The notes: generated from the sequence alone by a model not told the origin. DNA of 64,000 nucleotides from Thermococcus guaymasensis DSM 11113 (GCF_000816105.1 NZ_CP007140.1:1328388-1392387); one strand, 5' to 3'. Counted from the stretch's first letter, positions 1 through 8,257 are shown. A program made the numbers and translations.

Positions 1-864
1 CTCCGCTATCTCTTTCAGGGCCCTGCTCGCCGGACTGTCTGGAAACGCCTCAACAACGGGCTTGAGCATGGCCATGCTCTTTGGGATCGCCCTGTCGTAG
101 GGGACTTCTCCGAGGATTGGTATCCCTTCCTCCTCGGCCCATTCTCTGAGCGCTCTAAAGCCGGGGTTGATGTCAGCTTTGTTTATTATCAGGTATGCCG
201 GCTCCCTGAAATGCTGGACGACCTTGTAGGCGCGCTGAACGTCGCTCAGCGATGCCGGTGTTGGCTCTGCAATGAGTATGGCCGCGTCGGCCCCTCCAAG
301 GCTCGCTATGACCTGGCATCCAATTCCGGCGGCAGAATCCACGATCATGTGCTCCAGGTTAAGCTCTTCCATGAGTTTTTTGGCCCACTCCTTCTCCTCC
401 GTCACGAGCTTTCCGCTCTCCGGTCTGCCGACGTCGAGCTGTGCGGAGATTATCGGAAAGCCGTACTTTGTGGTGGCCCTTCTGATGACACCCGAGCGGG
501 CCGGTTCAAGGGTTATCGTCCCCTTGACTGGACAGACGAGGCCGCAAACATTGCAGCCTTCACAGGTAAGCTCGTTGACGAAGTAGTTGCCGTCTTCATC
601 GATGTGAATGCTATCGTAGGGGCACCTCTCATAGCAGATCCCACAGCGGATGCAGCTTTCGGGGTTTATCTTTGCCACTTTCGCGCCTACGTGTTCCCTT
701 ACCTCCTCCCACTCTTCAACCCCGAGGAGCAGGCCGAGGTTCGGCGCTTCCGCGTCGGCGTCCACGGCTATGAGCTTATACCGATCCTTCAGAAGATAGA
801 GGAGAGATGCGGTGATCGTGCTCTTTCCAACTCCTCCCTTGCCACTCGCTATTGCCATCTGCAT
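1..864 (-). CDS. MinD/Mrp-like P-loop ATPase with inserted ferredoxin domain (partial, runs off left edge)
   Basis: The reverse strand encodes a protein starting MQMAIASGKGGVGKST, a deviant Walker A of the MinD/ParA/Mrp class. It is followed by an inserted two-cluster ferredoxin segment (CIRCGICYERCP and CEGCNVCGLVCP) and by a MinD-like VDSAAGIG segment. The 3' end lies beyond base 1. It is a paralogue of the gene just upstream, whose TGA overlaps this start (ATGA), so the two are translationally coupled. Such paired ferredoxin-containing MinD ATPases are usually neighbours of NifX-like proteins in anaerobes. A role in delivering or assembling an iron-sulfur or metal cofactor is inferred; the substrate is unknown. 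ATG at 867, 864 or 858 are all possible; 864 matches the paralogue. Confidence 0.9.
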   Translation of the reverse strand, partial: MQMAIASGKGGVGKSTITASLLYLLKDRYKLIAVDADAEAPNLGLLLGVEEWEEVREHVGAKVAKINPESCIRCGICYERCPYDSIHIDEDGNYFVNELTCEGCNVCGLVCPVKGTITLEPARSGVIRRATTKYGFPIISAQLDVGRPESGKLVTEEKEWAKKLMEELNLEHMIVDSAAGIGCQVIASLGGADAAILIAEPTPASLSDVQRAYKVVQHFREPAYLIINKADINPGFRALREWAEEEGIPILGEVPYDRAIPKSMAMLKPVVEAFPDSPASRALKEIAE

Positions 865-1745
865 CATTCACCACCCCCGAGAAATGCGGTGACTCTCTCG
901 GCCAGATCCCGGAAGATTTTCGCTTCAGGAACGTTCTCCAGCACTATCGGCTTTCCTGAGACGTAGCTTTTGACGATGTTCTCGCTGTATGGGATCTCGG
1001 CCACTATCTCCGCGCCGTACTTCTCGGCTATCTCTGCGACCTTTCCAACGTCGCCGAGGTCGGACCGGTTTACCACTACCCACGTCTCGAGTTTCATCAG
1101 CTTTCCAAGCTTTAAAATAAGCTCTGTATCGTGGATCCCCAGGGGCGTTGGCTCTGTGACCGCGATGAGGAGTCTTGACCCCTCTATGGCCTTTGAGACG
1201 GTGTTGCCCGTTCCCGCGGCTGTATCGACGAGGAGCATGCCACCTTCTTTTTTCTGTATTTCCAGTGCCTTCTTCTTTGCGACAACGACTAGGGGCATCG
1301 AGCGCTCTTCACCTTCCCGGAGTTTGCCGGTGACCAGGGTAAAGCCGTAGGGGGTCTGGGTGACATAGGTGTGGCCGATCGTCCTGAACCCCTCAAGTAT
1401 CGCGCCGGGAACTGGGCAGACTATTTCGCAGGCCCTGCATCCGGAGCACAGCACCGGCATCAGGAAAGGTGTTCCATCCTTTAGAGTCACTATCGCATGC
1501 TCCTCGCAGACCTCTGCACATTTTCGGCACTTTGTACACTTGGAGTAGTCAAAGCGCGGCATGAACTGGTTTACTGGCTCTTCGTTGGCCAGCTCAGCCC
1601 CCAACAAAAGGTGGTCGTTCGGCGCTTCGACGTCAAGATCCGCCATTACAATGTCTGTTCCGAGGGAGTGGAGCGCGACGGCAAGGTTTGTTGCGACAGT
1701 TGATTTTCCCGTACCTCCTTTACCCCCACTGACTGCTACCTGCAA
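864..1745 (-). CDS. MinD/Mrp-like P-loop ATPase with inserted ferredoxin domain
   Basis: A 293-residue protein. It starts MQVAVSGGKGGTGKST (deviant Walker A), then carries an inserted ferredoxin with CTKCRKCAEVCE and CSGCRACEIVCP near residues 67-110, and a VDTAAGTG switch segment. The start codon is TTG, supported by a strong GGAGGTGA four bases upstream and by alignment with the downstream paralogue. It leads a two-gene operon with that paralogue. Two palindromes flank its TATA box (TTAAAAATA on the minus strand near 1778-1786): one between TATA and start, one just upstream. They recur at the NifX-like genes of this window. Fe-S or metallocofactor assembly is inferred from architecture and neighbours. 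Confidence 0.92.
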   Translation of the reverse strand: MQVAVSGGKGGTGKSTVATNLAVALHSLGTDIVMADLDVEAPNDHLLLGAELANEEPVNQFMPRFDYSKCTKCRKCAEVCEEHAIVTLKDGTPFLMPVLCSGCRACEIVCPVPGAILEGFRTIGHTYVTQTPYGFTLVTGKLREGEERSMPLVVVAKKKALEIQKKEGGMLLVDTAAGTGNTVSKAIEGSRLLIAVTEPTPLGIHDTELILKLGKLMKLETWVVVNRSDLGDVGKVAEIAEKYGAEIVAEIPYSENIVKSYVSGKPIVLENVPEAKIFRDLAERVTAFLGGGE

Positions 1746-1761
1746 GATCTCACCTCCAGAA

Positions 1762-1775
1762 TTAGGGAAGCCGAA
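1762..1775. promoter_or_regulatory. Palindrome A (TTAGG-N4-CCGAA), predicted operator of the MinD operon
   Basis: The plus strand reads TTAGGGAAGCCGAA. It lies between the TATA box and the TTG start of the MinD-ferredoxin operon, the usual position for a repressor site. Closely related sites lie at 2774, 9881 and 13357, all next to genes of the same presumed metal or Fe-S group. The shape resembles DtxR/IdeR-family metal-dependent operators (TTAGG...CCTAA); which regulator binds is inference. Confidence 0.6.
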
Positions 1776-1789
1776 TTATTTTTAAGGTT

Positions 1790-1803
1790 TGTGCATAAGC
1801 ACA
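1790..1803. promoter_or_regulatory. Palindrome B (TGTGCATAAGCACA), predicted operator
   Basis: A 14-base inverted repeat, TGTGCATAAGCACA, immediately upstream of the BRE/TATA of the MinD-ferredoxin operon, a position typical of archaeal activators. Near-identical copies lie at 9906 (TGTGCATATGCTCA) and 13331 (TGTGCATATGCACA), both beside NifX-like genes. The regulator is unknown. Confidence 0.55.
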
Positions 1804-1807
1804 TACT

Positions 1808-2761
1808 TCAGCGGGGTTCTCTACTCCTAAGCCTTCTCATGTAGAACTTTTGACCGTTGTATTCGAGCTCTATGAGCTTTCCTTCCATGATGAGTCTATC
1901 AACAAGGCTCCAATCTGCGTTGCCTTTTCTCAGGAGTTCCCTCAGTGCGTCCTCCCTCAGGGGGTGAACCGAGGTTATGCTCAGTATATCGTCCTCAACG
2001 TTTCCGGTGAAGGCAAAGGCGTTTCCTTCATATCCAATGAGGTATTCAACTCGATCCTCGCCCAGTGCCTCTGCAAAGAGCTGGAAGGCCCGATTTATCG
2101 TCTCCTCCTTTGCGGGCCGAACCCATTTCTCCCAGGGGGGCCTTGTTGGGACTGCTATGTATGCAACGTCGGGATCCAGCCTGGAGAGAAAAGAGGCTAT
2201 CCTCTCAAGCTCCCCGTTATAGTTTATGCCATCGATGAGCATTGTCTCCGTTACGAGCTTTCCCTCAAAAGATTCCCTGAACTTTATCATTCCACTGAGG
2301 ATGTCATCGAGCTTCAGAGCCTTGTGCGGTCTGTCCACTTTCCTCCACAAAGGCTCGCTGACTGCGTCGACTTTTAGAGAGACAAAATCAAAGCTGAGGA
2401 GGTCTCTCCTGACGTCTTCCCTCCAGATGAGGGATGAATTGGTGAGTATTGCTAGGGGCACATTCAGATCGCGGAGGAGCTCCACCTCTACCCCGAGGTT
2501 TGAATCGAGTGTTGGTTCTCCATCCGGAACGAATGTGATGTAATCTATTCTCTCTCCCAGCCTCTTTGCCTCCTCAACCTTTTCCCTGACCTCTTCAAAG
2601 ACCAAAACGGGGTCGTAGAAGGGCCGTCTCTCTATCTCCATCCTGAGGGTTCTGCCGATCTGACAGTAAACACATGCATAACTGCAGACCTTGTCTGGAA
2701 TGTTGTTGACGCCGAGACTTTTTCCAAGTCTTCTCGAAGGAACCGGACCAAAGGCTATCAT
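1808..2761 (-). CDS. Radical SAM protein, COG0731-type Fe-S oxidoreductase
   Basis: A 317-residue protein. The N-terminal FGPVPSRRLGKSLGVN is typical of the COG0731 radical SAM family. The cluster motif CSYACVYCQ (CX3CX2C) lies near residues 27-35, followed by GEPTLD. The family's reaction is unknown; homologues often sit beside MinD-ferredoxin and NifX-like genes, as here, which suggests cofactor maturation. It starts at ATG 2761. Palindrome A at 2774-2787 lies 13 bases upstream of the start and just inside the TATA region (GTATAAAGC on the plus strand, near 2792), so it probably shares the regulator of the neighbouring genes. The end lies 63 bases before the TTG of the MinD operon, with that operon's own promoter in between. 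Confidence 0.9.
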   Translation of the reverse strand: MIAFGPVPSRRLGKSLGVNNIPDKVCSYACVYCQIGRTLRMEIERRPFYDPVLVFEEVREKVEEAKRLGERIDYITFVPDGEPTLDSNLGVEVELLRDLNVPLAILTNSSLIWREDVRRDLLSFDFVSLKVDAVSEPLWRKVDRPHKALKLDDILSGMIKFRESFEGKLVTETMLIDGINYNGELERIASFLSRLDPDVAYIAVPTRPPWEKWVRPAKEETINRAFQLFAEALGEDRVEYLIGYEGNAFAFTGNVEDDILSITSVHPLREDALRELLRKGNADWSLVDRLIMEGKLIELEYNGQKFYMRRLRSREPR

Positions 2762-2773
2762 GCAACCACCGAA

Positions 2774-2787
2774 TTAGGTTGTCCTAA
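2774..2787. promoter_or_regulatory. Palindrome A (TTAGG-N4-CCTAA) before the radical SAM gene
   Basis: The plus strand reads TTAGGTTGTCCTAA, with perfect five-base arms around a four-base spacer, in the short leader of the radical SAM gene. It is one of four related sites in the window (1762, 2774, 9881, 13357). The best guess is a DtxR/IdeR-like metal-responsive repressor site, by resemblance only. Confidence 0.6.
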
Positions 2788-2831
2788 AAACGTATAAAGC
2801 TTAGGGTCAGAAAGAGCAACCTCTCATGGAG

Positions 2832-2880
2832 TTACCTTTTTCTTTTGAAAGCCTCGCCGTTCATGGTGGGGAGGAGGTCA
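2832..2880 (+). repeat. Solo hairpin element, copy 1 (IS200/IS605-like end)
   Basis: Sequence: TTAC, then a T-rich stretch (CTTTTTCTTTTGAAAGCC), then TCGCC/GGTGGGGAGGAGGTCA. It is the most diverged of four copies (17730, 31920, 51859): the hairpin stem CGCCCT...AGGGCG has become CGCCGT...ATGGTG. The TTAC at its left matches the target tetranucleotide of IS608-like transposons. The right end overlaps the last codons of the Lrp-like gene. No transposase is present, so mobility is inferred from repetition and from the gene truncations seen at copies 3 and 4. Confidence 0.6.
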
Positions 2881-3073
2881 GGATAGGGAGGAGCTTGTAA
2901 GTGTTGCCTTTGATAAGTGCCCTGAGGGACGTCTCAAACCTCTGCATTTCCTCTTCGTCCTCAAATCCAACCTTTGCTATGAAGTCGTACTCACCGTAGA
3001 GAGGGCTGCCCTTAACGGGGATCTTTTTCAGAACCTCTTCAGTAACTCCCCAGACGAGGAGTATGGCCTGCAT
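2861..3073 (-). CDS. Stand-alone Lrp/AsnC-type ligand-binding (RAM) domain protein
   Basis: A 70-residue protein resembling the single alpha/beta RAM domain at the C-terminus of Lrp/AsnC regulators (MQAILLVWGVTEEVL, YDFIAKVGF, LRALIKG), without a DNA-binding domain. Stand-alone RAM proteins can assemble with, or modulate, full Lrp proteins; no partner is adjacent. The ATG at 3073 has GGTGATGGA before it. The last residues, LTSSPP and the stop, come from the repeat element at 2832-2880; the toxin at 17759 ends the same way. The original C-terminus was therefore probably replaced by the insertion. Confidence 0.75.
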   Translation of the reverse strand: MQAILLVWGVTEEVLKKIPVKGSPLYGEYDFIAKVGFEDEEEMQRFETSLRALIKGNTYKLLPILTSSPP

Positions 3074-3228
3074 TCCATCACCGTTTCATTGAAAAGGACG
3101 GATCCCATAAAACGTTTTCTAAGGATTTCATGTCTTTATGTCAAATTTTCGATTAAATTTCGAGCCAAAACCGGCGCGGTGACGGAAGGGATTTAAGGGA
3201 CGGAACGTTAGGGTAGTCGGTGGGGAAC

Positions 3229-3933
3229 ATGAAGGCGGTCTTCTTCGACTTTGTGGGCACGCTCATAACGAAGCCTGGGGAGAACAGGACTCACCTCAAC
3301 ATAATCAAGGAAGTCCTGAGAAGGAGCGGGAGGAGGGATTTGGATCCCAGGGCAGTATGGGAGGAGTACGAAAAAGAAAGCTCGGCCATCTTTAAGGAGC
3401 TCACCGGCAAGCCCTACGTGAAGATAAGGGAAGTTGATACTGATGCCCTCAGGCGCGTTGCAGAGAGGTACGGCTTTACTGTGCCTGACGACTTCTGGAA
3501 CATCAGCCTTGAAATGCACGCCCGCTATGGTGAGCTTTTCCCCGATGCGGTCGAGACCCTCAAGGCCCTCAAAGAACTCGGGCTGCACGTGGGCATTGTC
3601 ACCGACTCGGACAACGACTACATAGAGCACCATCTAAAGGCCCTCGGAATCTACGGGCTCTTTGACAGCATAACGACGAGCGAGGAGGCCGGGTTCTACA
3701 AGCCCCACCCCCGCCCGTTCCAGCTCGCCCTTGAGAAAGCGGGGGCCAAACCGGAGGAAGCGCTCTACGTGGGGGACAACCCCTCGAAAGACTGTGTTGG
3801 AGCTAAACGCGTTGGAATGCTGAGCGTTCTCCTCGATCCAACGGGAGAGAGAAGAGAGCTCTGGGACAACTGCGACTTCGTCGTTTCGAATCTGAGGGAC
3901 GTCATCGAGATCGTTAAGGGGCTGAAGGATTGA
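3229..3933 (+). CDS. HAD-superfamily hydrolase (phosphatase)
   Basis: HAD-type hydrolase of 234 residues. Motif I is FFDFVGTL (nucleophile Asp, with Val where a second Asp usually stands), motif II is VTDSD, motif III has Lys in FYKPHPRPF, and motif IV is VGDNPSKD. A helical cap lies between motifs I and II. It fits the phosphoglycolate phosphatase/haloacid dehalogenase-like group of small-metabolite phosphatases; the substrate is unknown. The ATG at 3229 is preferred because the TATA box (GATTTAAGGG near 3190) then gives a short leader; an in-frame GTG lies nine bases upstream. The second motif I aspartate is replaced, which could weaken phosphatase activity. Confidence 0.88.
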   Translation: MKAVFFDFVGTLITKPGENRTHLNIIKEVLRRSGRRDLDPRAVWEEYEKESSAIFKELTGKPYVKIREVDTDALRRVAERYGFTVPDDFWNISLEMHARYGELFPDAVETLKALKELGLHVGIVTDSDNDYIEHHLKALGIYGLFDSITTSEEAGFYKPHPRPFQLALEKAGAKPEEALYVGDNPSKDCVGAKRVGMLSVLLDPTGERRELWDNCDFVVSNLRDVIEIVKGLKD

Positions 3934-3979
3934 CCAAAAACTATTTTTAACTTTTCGATGAAAATCTTAAGGTGATAAC

Positions 3980-4978
3980 ATGAGGCCGAAGGTGGCCGTT
4001 CTCTTCAAGATGAAGAGCAAACCCCTAGAAGAATTAAAGAAATACGCGGACGTTGACGTAATCCTCTACCCGAGCGTTGACCAGCTCAAAGAAGTCATTG
4101 GTAATTATGATGGGGTGATCGTTGCCCCAACGAATTCCCTCCCGAAGGAAGTTCTTGAGAGGGCCGAGAGACTTAAAGTCATAAGCTGCCATTCCGCTGG
4201 CTATGACCATGTTGACGTCGAGACTGCAACGAGGAAAGGAATCTACGTCACAAAGGTGTCCGGAGTCCTCAGCGAGGCCGTTGCTGAATTCGCCGTTGGC
4301 CTGACCATAGCCCTCCTCCGAAAGATTCCCTACGCGGACAGGTTCATAAGGGCAGGAAAGTGGGACTCCCACAACACCGTCTGGAGCGGTTTCAAGGGAA
4401 TCGAAACCGTCTACGGCAAGAAAGTCGGAATCCTCGGTATGGGCGCGATAGGAAAGGCCATAGCGCGGAGAATGAAGGCAATGGGAACTGAAATCCTCTA
4501 CTGGTCGCGCTCGCGGAAGCCTGACATTGAGGAGGTGGGCGCGAAATACCTTCCGCTCGATGACGTTCTGAAGGAGAGCGACATCGTAATCCTCGCCCTC
4601 CCCGCGACCAAAGAGACTTACCACATCATCAACGAGGAACGCCTGAAACTGCTTGAGGGCAAATACCTTGTGAACATAGGCAGAGGAGTCCTGGTCGATG
4701 AGAAAGCCCTCACAAAGGCCATCGAGGAAAGAAGGCTGAAGGGCTACGCGACGGATGTCTTTGAAAAAGAGCCCGTCCAGGAGCACGAGCTCTTCAAGTA
4801 CGAGTGGGAGACGGTATTGACCCCCCACTACGCGGGCCTCTCGAAGGAGGCGATGGAGGACATGGGCTTCCAGGCCGTTAAAAACCTCCTCACCGTTCTG
4901 CGCGGTGAGGTTCCGGAGGCGCTGGTGAACCGCGAGGTTCTCAAAGTCCGCCCGCCTGAGGAGGTAAAGATGCTCTGA
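3980..4978 (+). CDS. D-isomer-specific 2-hydroxyacid dehydrogenase
   Basis: NAD(P)-dependent 2-hydroxyacid dehydrogenase of 332 residues, reducing 2-oxoacids such as glyoxylate or hydroxypyruvate. The Rossmann motif is GILGMGAIGKAIA (near residue 150). Catalytic residues appear in NIGRGVLVD (Arg), VFEKEP (Glu) and TPHYAG (His). It differs from the canonical Thermococcales glyoxylate reductase in the final motif (HYAG rather than HIGS), so it is a paralogue and the substrate is open. AGGTGATAAC precedes the ATG. The M42 peptidase starts 9 bases after the stop, so the two are probably co-transcribed. Confidence 0.92.
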   Translation: MRPKVAVLFKMKSKPLEELKKYADVDVILYPSVDQLKEVIGNYDGVIVAPTNSLPKEVLERAERLKVISCHSAGYDHVDVETATRKGIYVTKVSGVLSEAVAEFAVGLTIALLRKIPYADRFIRAGKWDSHNTVWSGFKGIETVYGKKVGILGMGAIGKAIARRMKAMGTEILYWSRSRKPDIEEVGAKYLPLDDVLKESDIVILALPATKETYHIINEERLKLLEGKYLVNIGRGVLVDEKALTKAIEERRLKGYATDVFEKEPVQEHELFKYEWETVLTPHYAGLSKEAMEDMGFQAVKNLLTVLRGEVPEALVNREVLKVRPPEEVKML

Positions 4979-4987
4979 GGTGGTATT

Positions 4988-5983
4988 ATGCTCGTTGAAG
5001 AGTTAATGGAGATAACCCAGATTCCTGGCATTTCTGGCTACGAGGAAAAGGTAAGGGAGAAGATCGGTGAGTGGCTTGAGCCCTACGCCGACTACACAGT
5101 GGACACGATTGGAAACCTCATCGTCGAACTCGGCGAGGGCGAACTCAAGGCCATCTTCATGGCACACATGGACGAGATAGGGCTTTTGATTACCGGGATA
5201 CGGCCAGACGGAAAGCTCACCTTCAGAAAAATCGGAGGGATAGACGACAGGCTCCTCTACGGCAGGCACCTAGACGTCATTACCGAGAGCGGAAAGCTCG
5301 ACGGCGTCATCGGGGCTCTACCAGTACACCTCAACCTCGAGAGGAAGTTCGACACAGTCCCCTGGAACAGGCTGGTAATAGACATCGGCGCCGAGAGCAG
5401 AGAGGAGGCGGAAGCTCTGGGAGTGAAGGTGCTCGATTACGCGGTCTTCAAGAAGCACTTTGCGGTCTTAAACGACCGCTACGTCTCGACCCGCTCCCTC
5501 GACGACCGCTTTGGAGTCGTGGCCTTAATCGAGGCGATAAAAGACCTGGTCGACCACGACCTCGATGGAAAGTGGATATTCGCCTTCACGGTGCAGGAGG
5601 AAATAGGCCTCAAGGGGGCAAAGTTCCTGGCGGAGCGCTATTCTCCAAAGTACGCCTTTGCAATAGACTCCTTCGCCTGTTGCAGCAACCTCACCGGAGA
5701 CGTCAGGCTCGGTGGAGGAGCAGTTATAAGGGCCGTCGACAACTCGGCCATCTACACCAGAAGGCTCGCCAGAAAGGTCGCTGAGGTGGCGTCGAGGAAC
5801 GAGATTCCGCTTCAGGTGGGCGTCACGGGCGGCGGAACCGACGCCTCGGTCTTCCAGCACAAGAGTGAGGTCTTGGCTTTGAGCGTTCCAATAAAGTACC
5901 TCCACAGCGAGGTCGAGACGCTCAATTTGGGCGACCTTGAGGCGCTGATAAAGCTAATTGAGGCTATAGCCTTCGAACTGTAA
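4988..5983 (+). CDS. M42 family TET-type aminopeptidase
   Basis: Cobalt/zinc aminopeptidase of 331 residues, the size of the TET dodecamers of Pyrococcus that finish peptide degradation. Metal ligands and catalytic residues appear in AHMDEIG (His, Asp), SLDDRFG (bridging Asp), VQEEIG (catalytic Glu plus ligand), IDSFA (Asp) and KYLHSEVE (His). The segment after FAIDS is FACCSNLTGD rather than the DVT seen in the other M42 protein at the right edge, so the specificities probably differ. The start at 4988 follows GAGGTGGTATT. It forms a likely operon with the upstream dehydrogenase. Cytoplasmic. Confidence 0.93.
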   Translation: MLVEELMEITQIPGISGYEEKVREKIGEWLEPYADYTVDTIGNLIVELGEGELKAIFMAHMDEIGLLITGIRPDGKLTFRKIGGIDDRLLYGRHLDVITESGKLDGVIGALPVHLNLERKFDTVPWNRLVIDIGAESREEAEALGVKVLDYAVFKKHFAVLNDRYVSTRSLDDRFGVVALIEAIKDLVDHDLDGKWIFAFTVQEEIGLKGAKFLAERYSPKYAFAIDSFACCSNLTGDVRLGGGAVIRAVDNSAIYTRRLARKVAEVASRNEIPLQVGVTGGGTDASVFQHKSEVLALSVPIKYLHSEVETLNLGDLEALIKLIEAIAFEL

Positions 5984-6017
5984 ACTTTATATATCCCTGC
6001 CGATACAAGTGGGACTG

Positions 6018-6281
6018 GTGGGAAAAGTGGGACTAACTAAAATTGACACCAAAGGAAGGATAGTCATCCCAAAGGACATCAGGGAGAGGATGGGCATAAA
6101 GCCGGGGGAGGAGTTCCTGATAACCGAGATAGACGGTGATACGATAATCATAAAGCGCTTCGACGTCAAAAAGATGCTCGAAAAAATGATAAAGAACGCA
6201 AAGAGGCTGGATCTTGACGAACTCCCGAAAGAAACAGAAAAAGAGGGGAACAGGGTTGCGAAGGAGCTCTACGGCCTCTAA
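6018..6281 (+). CDS. AbrB/SpoVT-type antitoxin (VapB-like)
   Basis: A swapped-hairpin AbrB protein: TKIDTKGRIVIPKDIRERMGIKPG is the family signature at the N-terminus, followed by IIIKRFD and a charged helical tail that would bind the toxin. The TATA box TTTATATA at 5986-5993 puts transcription start at about 6015-6020, so the leaderless GTG at 6018 is preferred; GTG 6009 and GTG 6027 are alternatives. It overlaps the PIN toxin gene that follows and should repress its own promoter, as is usual for VapB. Confidence 0.85.
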   Translation: MGKVGLTKIDTKGRIVIPKDIRERMGIKPGEEFLITEIDGDTIIIKRFDVKKMLEKMIKNAKRLDLDELPKETEKEGNRVAKELYGL

Positions 6282-6684
6282 ATTTCTTATCGATACCAAC
6301 GTTTTCATAGCTGCCGTAAAAAGGGGCTGGACAGACACCACAGAGCTCTTACTCCACATTTTGTCGGACGAGAAATACCACATTGTTGGAAACGACGTTC
6401 TGCTGGCCGAATATCGGAAGTATGTCAAAAAGCTGAGTGTGGAGGATTTCTACGAGTTTCTTAAGCTTAGAATGGAAATAGTCAACCCCAGCCGGGAGGA
6501 GGTGCTCCGCGCCCTTCCTTACTTTCCTCCAACTCAAATAGCTGATGCTGTTCATGCTGCCACATGCCTGAAAACCGGAGCAATCCTGATAACCAACGAC
6601 AGGCACTTTGAGAAGGTGGCTGAGAAAGGCCTGATAAAAGTGTGGAGCATAAGCGATGCAATACGGAAAATCCTTAGGAGGTGA
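6256..6684 (+). CDS. PIN-domain toxin, VapC-like ribonuclease
   Basis: PIN-domain nuclease of 142 residues. Acidic metal-binding residues are visible in FLIDTNVFI (Asp), LLAEYRKY (Glu), IADAVHAA (Asp) and ITNDRHFE (Asp). It overlaps the AbrB antitoxin by 26 bases, as expected for a VapBC pair. The start is probably the TTG at 6256, preceded by GAGGGGAACAGGG; starting earlier would add residues that are a frame shadow of the antitoxin. Its TGA is part of the ribosome binding site of the permease gene that follows. Targets (tRNA or rRNA in known VapC) are unknown. Confidence 0.88.
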   Translation: MRRSSTASKFLIDTNVFIAAVKRGWTDTTELLLHILSDEKYHIVGNDVLLAEYRKYVKKLSVEDFYEFLKLRMEIVNPSREEVLRALPYFPPTQIADAVHAATCLKTGAILITNDRHFEKVAEKGLIKVWSISDAIRKILRR

Positions 6685-6688
6685 TTCC

Positions 6689-7453
6689 TTGCTCAAATAC
6701 CTTGGCTACTTCGCGGTCGGTGTCTTCATAGGCATCCTTGCGGCCATGTTTGGCCTCGGAGGTGGGTTCCTCGTAGTGCCGACGCTCAACCTGCTCGATG
6801 TTGAAATACACCACGCAGTCGGAACCTCAAGCGCGGCGGTGGTTTTCACATCGCTCAGTTCCGCAATAGCGTACGCAAGACAGGGAAGGGTACATTACAA
6901 GGCCGGCCTCCTGCTGGCCTCAACGGCGGTAATCGGTGCTTACATCGGCGCGTGGATGACGAGCTTCATAAGCGCACCCCAGCTTAAAGTCATCTTCGGT
7001 CTTGCGCTGGTCGTCGTTGCAATAAGAATATACCGCAAGAAGACGGCGGAGCCGACTGAGGTAAGGCTTGAGGACGTTGAGATCAACTACAAGCTGGTGC
7101 CCCTTGGAGGCTTCTTCGCGGGAATAGCGAGCGGCCTTCTCGGCGTCGGGGGAGGCATAATCAATGTGCCCTTCCTGACGTACCTAGGTCTGCCGATACA
7201 CTACGCGGTGGCAACTTCAAGCTTTGCGATAGTTTTCACCGCAACGGCTGGAGCGCTCAAGCACTACATGATGGGCAACGTTGAAGTCCAGTGGCTCGTC
7301 CTCCTCGTGCCCGGCCTCATCGTCGGCGCTCAGCTCGGCGCGAGGATAGCGAAGAGGACGAAGGCCAGCGACCTCAAAAAGGCCTTCGCGGTCGTTATGG
7401 CTCTCCTCGCCCTGAGGATGGTCCTGAAGGGCCTCGGCTTTGCAGTCCCGTGA
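6689..7453 (+). CDS. TSUP/TauE-SafE family permease
   Basis: Integral membrane protein of 254 residues with two homologous halves, each bearing a glycine-rich motif (FGLGGGFLVVPTL near the start, LLGVGGGIINVPFL in the second half) and an AVGTSS/AVATSS turn. These are hallmarks of TSUP (formerly DUF81) permeases, which export or import sulfite, sulfoacetate or other sulfur compounds. The TTG start at 6689 sits 4 bases after AGGAGGTGA, which overlaps the VapC stop; an earlier frame would place charged residues before the first helix. A second TSUP gene follows with its own promoter. Substrate unknown. Confidence 0.9.
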   Translation: MLKYLGYFAVGVFIGILAAMFGLGGGFLVVPTLNLLDVEIHHAVGTSSAAVVFTSLSSAIAYARQGRVHYKAGLLLASTAVIGAYIGAWMTSFISAPQLKVIFGLALVVVAIRIYRKKTAEPTEVRLEDVEINYKLVPLGGFFAGIASGLLGVGGGIINVPFLTYLGLPIHYAVATSSFAIVFTATAGALKHYMMGNVEVQWLVLLVPGLIVGAQLGARIAKRTKASDLKKAFAVVMALLALRMVLKGLGFAVP

Positions 7454-7484
7454 AGCTTTTAAAAGGCCCTTTCCACCCTTTTTC

Positions 7485-8216
7485 ATGCTCCATTATTTGC
7501 TCGACTTCATCTTGGGCCTCGGCATCGGGTTCATAGCCGGCCTTCTCGGCGTCGGGGGAGGCTTCCTGATAGTGCCGACCCTTGTCCTCCTCGGCGAGCC
7601 GATGCACCTTGCCATAGGCACGAGTCTGGCCTGCATCGTCCTCAGCTCGCTTTCCGCTTCCATAACCCACATCAAAAGGGGTGCCGTCCTCTACCGCGTC
7701 GTCCTGCTCAAGGAAATCTTTTCTGTGCCTTTCGCCGTTCTCGGCGCTTACCTGTCGTCAATGATTGCGGGAGAGAAACTCAAACTGATTTTTGCACTTC
7801 TCCTGCTGTACCTAGCCTACAAAATGGCCAGAAGGGATAAAAACATCGAGGGAAACGGAAGCGAAATTCACTATTCCCGCGTTCCGGTTGTGGGAATTCT
7901 CTCTGGCCTCGTGAGCGGGCTTTTGGGGATAAGCGGCGGTGTTCTGAACGTTCCCCTCTTCCACACGTTCGTGGGTATACCCATGAGGTACGCCGTTGGG
8001 ACGTCGAGCTTTGCCCTGTTTTTCACCGCTCTGGCAGGGGCCATCGAGCACTACCAGCTCGGGCAGGTGGACGTCCGCACGGCGGTTCTGCTCGCCCCGG
8101 GGCTCATAATCGGTGGGAGGCTCGGTGCTCTGACGGCCCACAGCGTTCGTCCTGAGACCCTGAGGAGGGCCTTTGCGGGGGTTCTAATTCTGGTCGCCCT
8201 CAAGATGCTCCTGTGA
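7485..8216 (+). CDS. TSUP/TauE-SafE family permease (second copy)
   Basis: A membrane protein of 243 residues, clearly paralogous to its upstream neighbour: LLGVGGGFLIVPTL and LLGISGGVLNVPLF repeat the two half-motifs, with AIGTSLACI and AVGTSSFAL turns. It starts at ATG 7485; the TATA box GCTTTTAAAAGG near 7456-7467 implies a nearly leaderless mRNA, so it is transcribed separately from the first copy although only 31 bases apart. The tandem may be a duplication, or may form a heteromeric transporter for a sulfur or organic anion. Substrate unknown. Confidence 0.9.
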   Translation: MLHYLLDFILGLGIGFIAGLLGVGGGFLIVPTLVLLGEPMHLAIGTSLACIVLSSLSASITHIKRGAVLYRVVLLKEIFSVPFAVLGAYLSSMIAGEKLKLIFALLLLYLAYKMARRDKNIEGNGSEIHYSRVPVVGILSGLVSGLLGISGGVLNVPLFHTFVGIPMRYAVGTSSFALFFTALAGAIEHYQLGQVDVRTAVLLAPGLIIGGRLGALTAHSVRPETLRRAFAGVLILVALKMLL

Positions 8217-8257
8217 AAGTTTATTAACCGTAAGGTAAAGTCCCACCGGTGGAAGCG

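Noticed and set aside
2832-2880. Reading the hairpin element as an ordinary terminator
   Set aside because: The T-run lies before, not after, the hairpin in the orientation of the element, and copies border truncated genes in both orientations.
3208-3221. A possible fifth palindrome A (TTAGGGTAGTCGGT) before the HAD gene
   Set aside because: Only one arm matches, and the gene has no link with the metal group.
4034-4828. Long minus-strand frame opposite the 2-hydroxyacid dehydrogenase
   Set aside because: Shadow frame; the plus strand has the complete dehydrogenase motifs.
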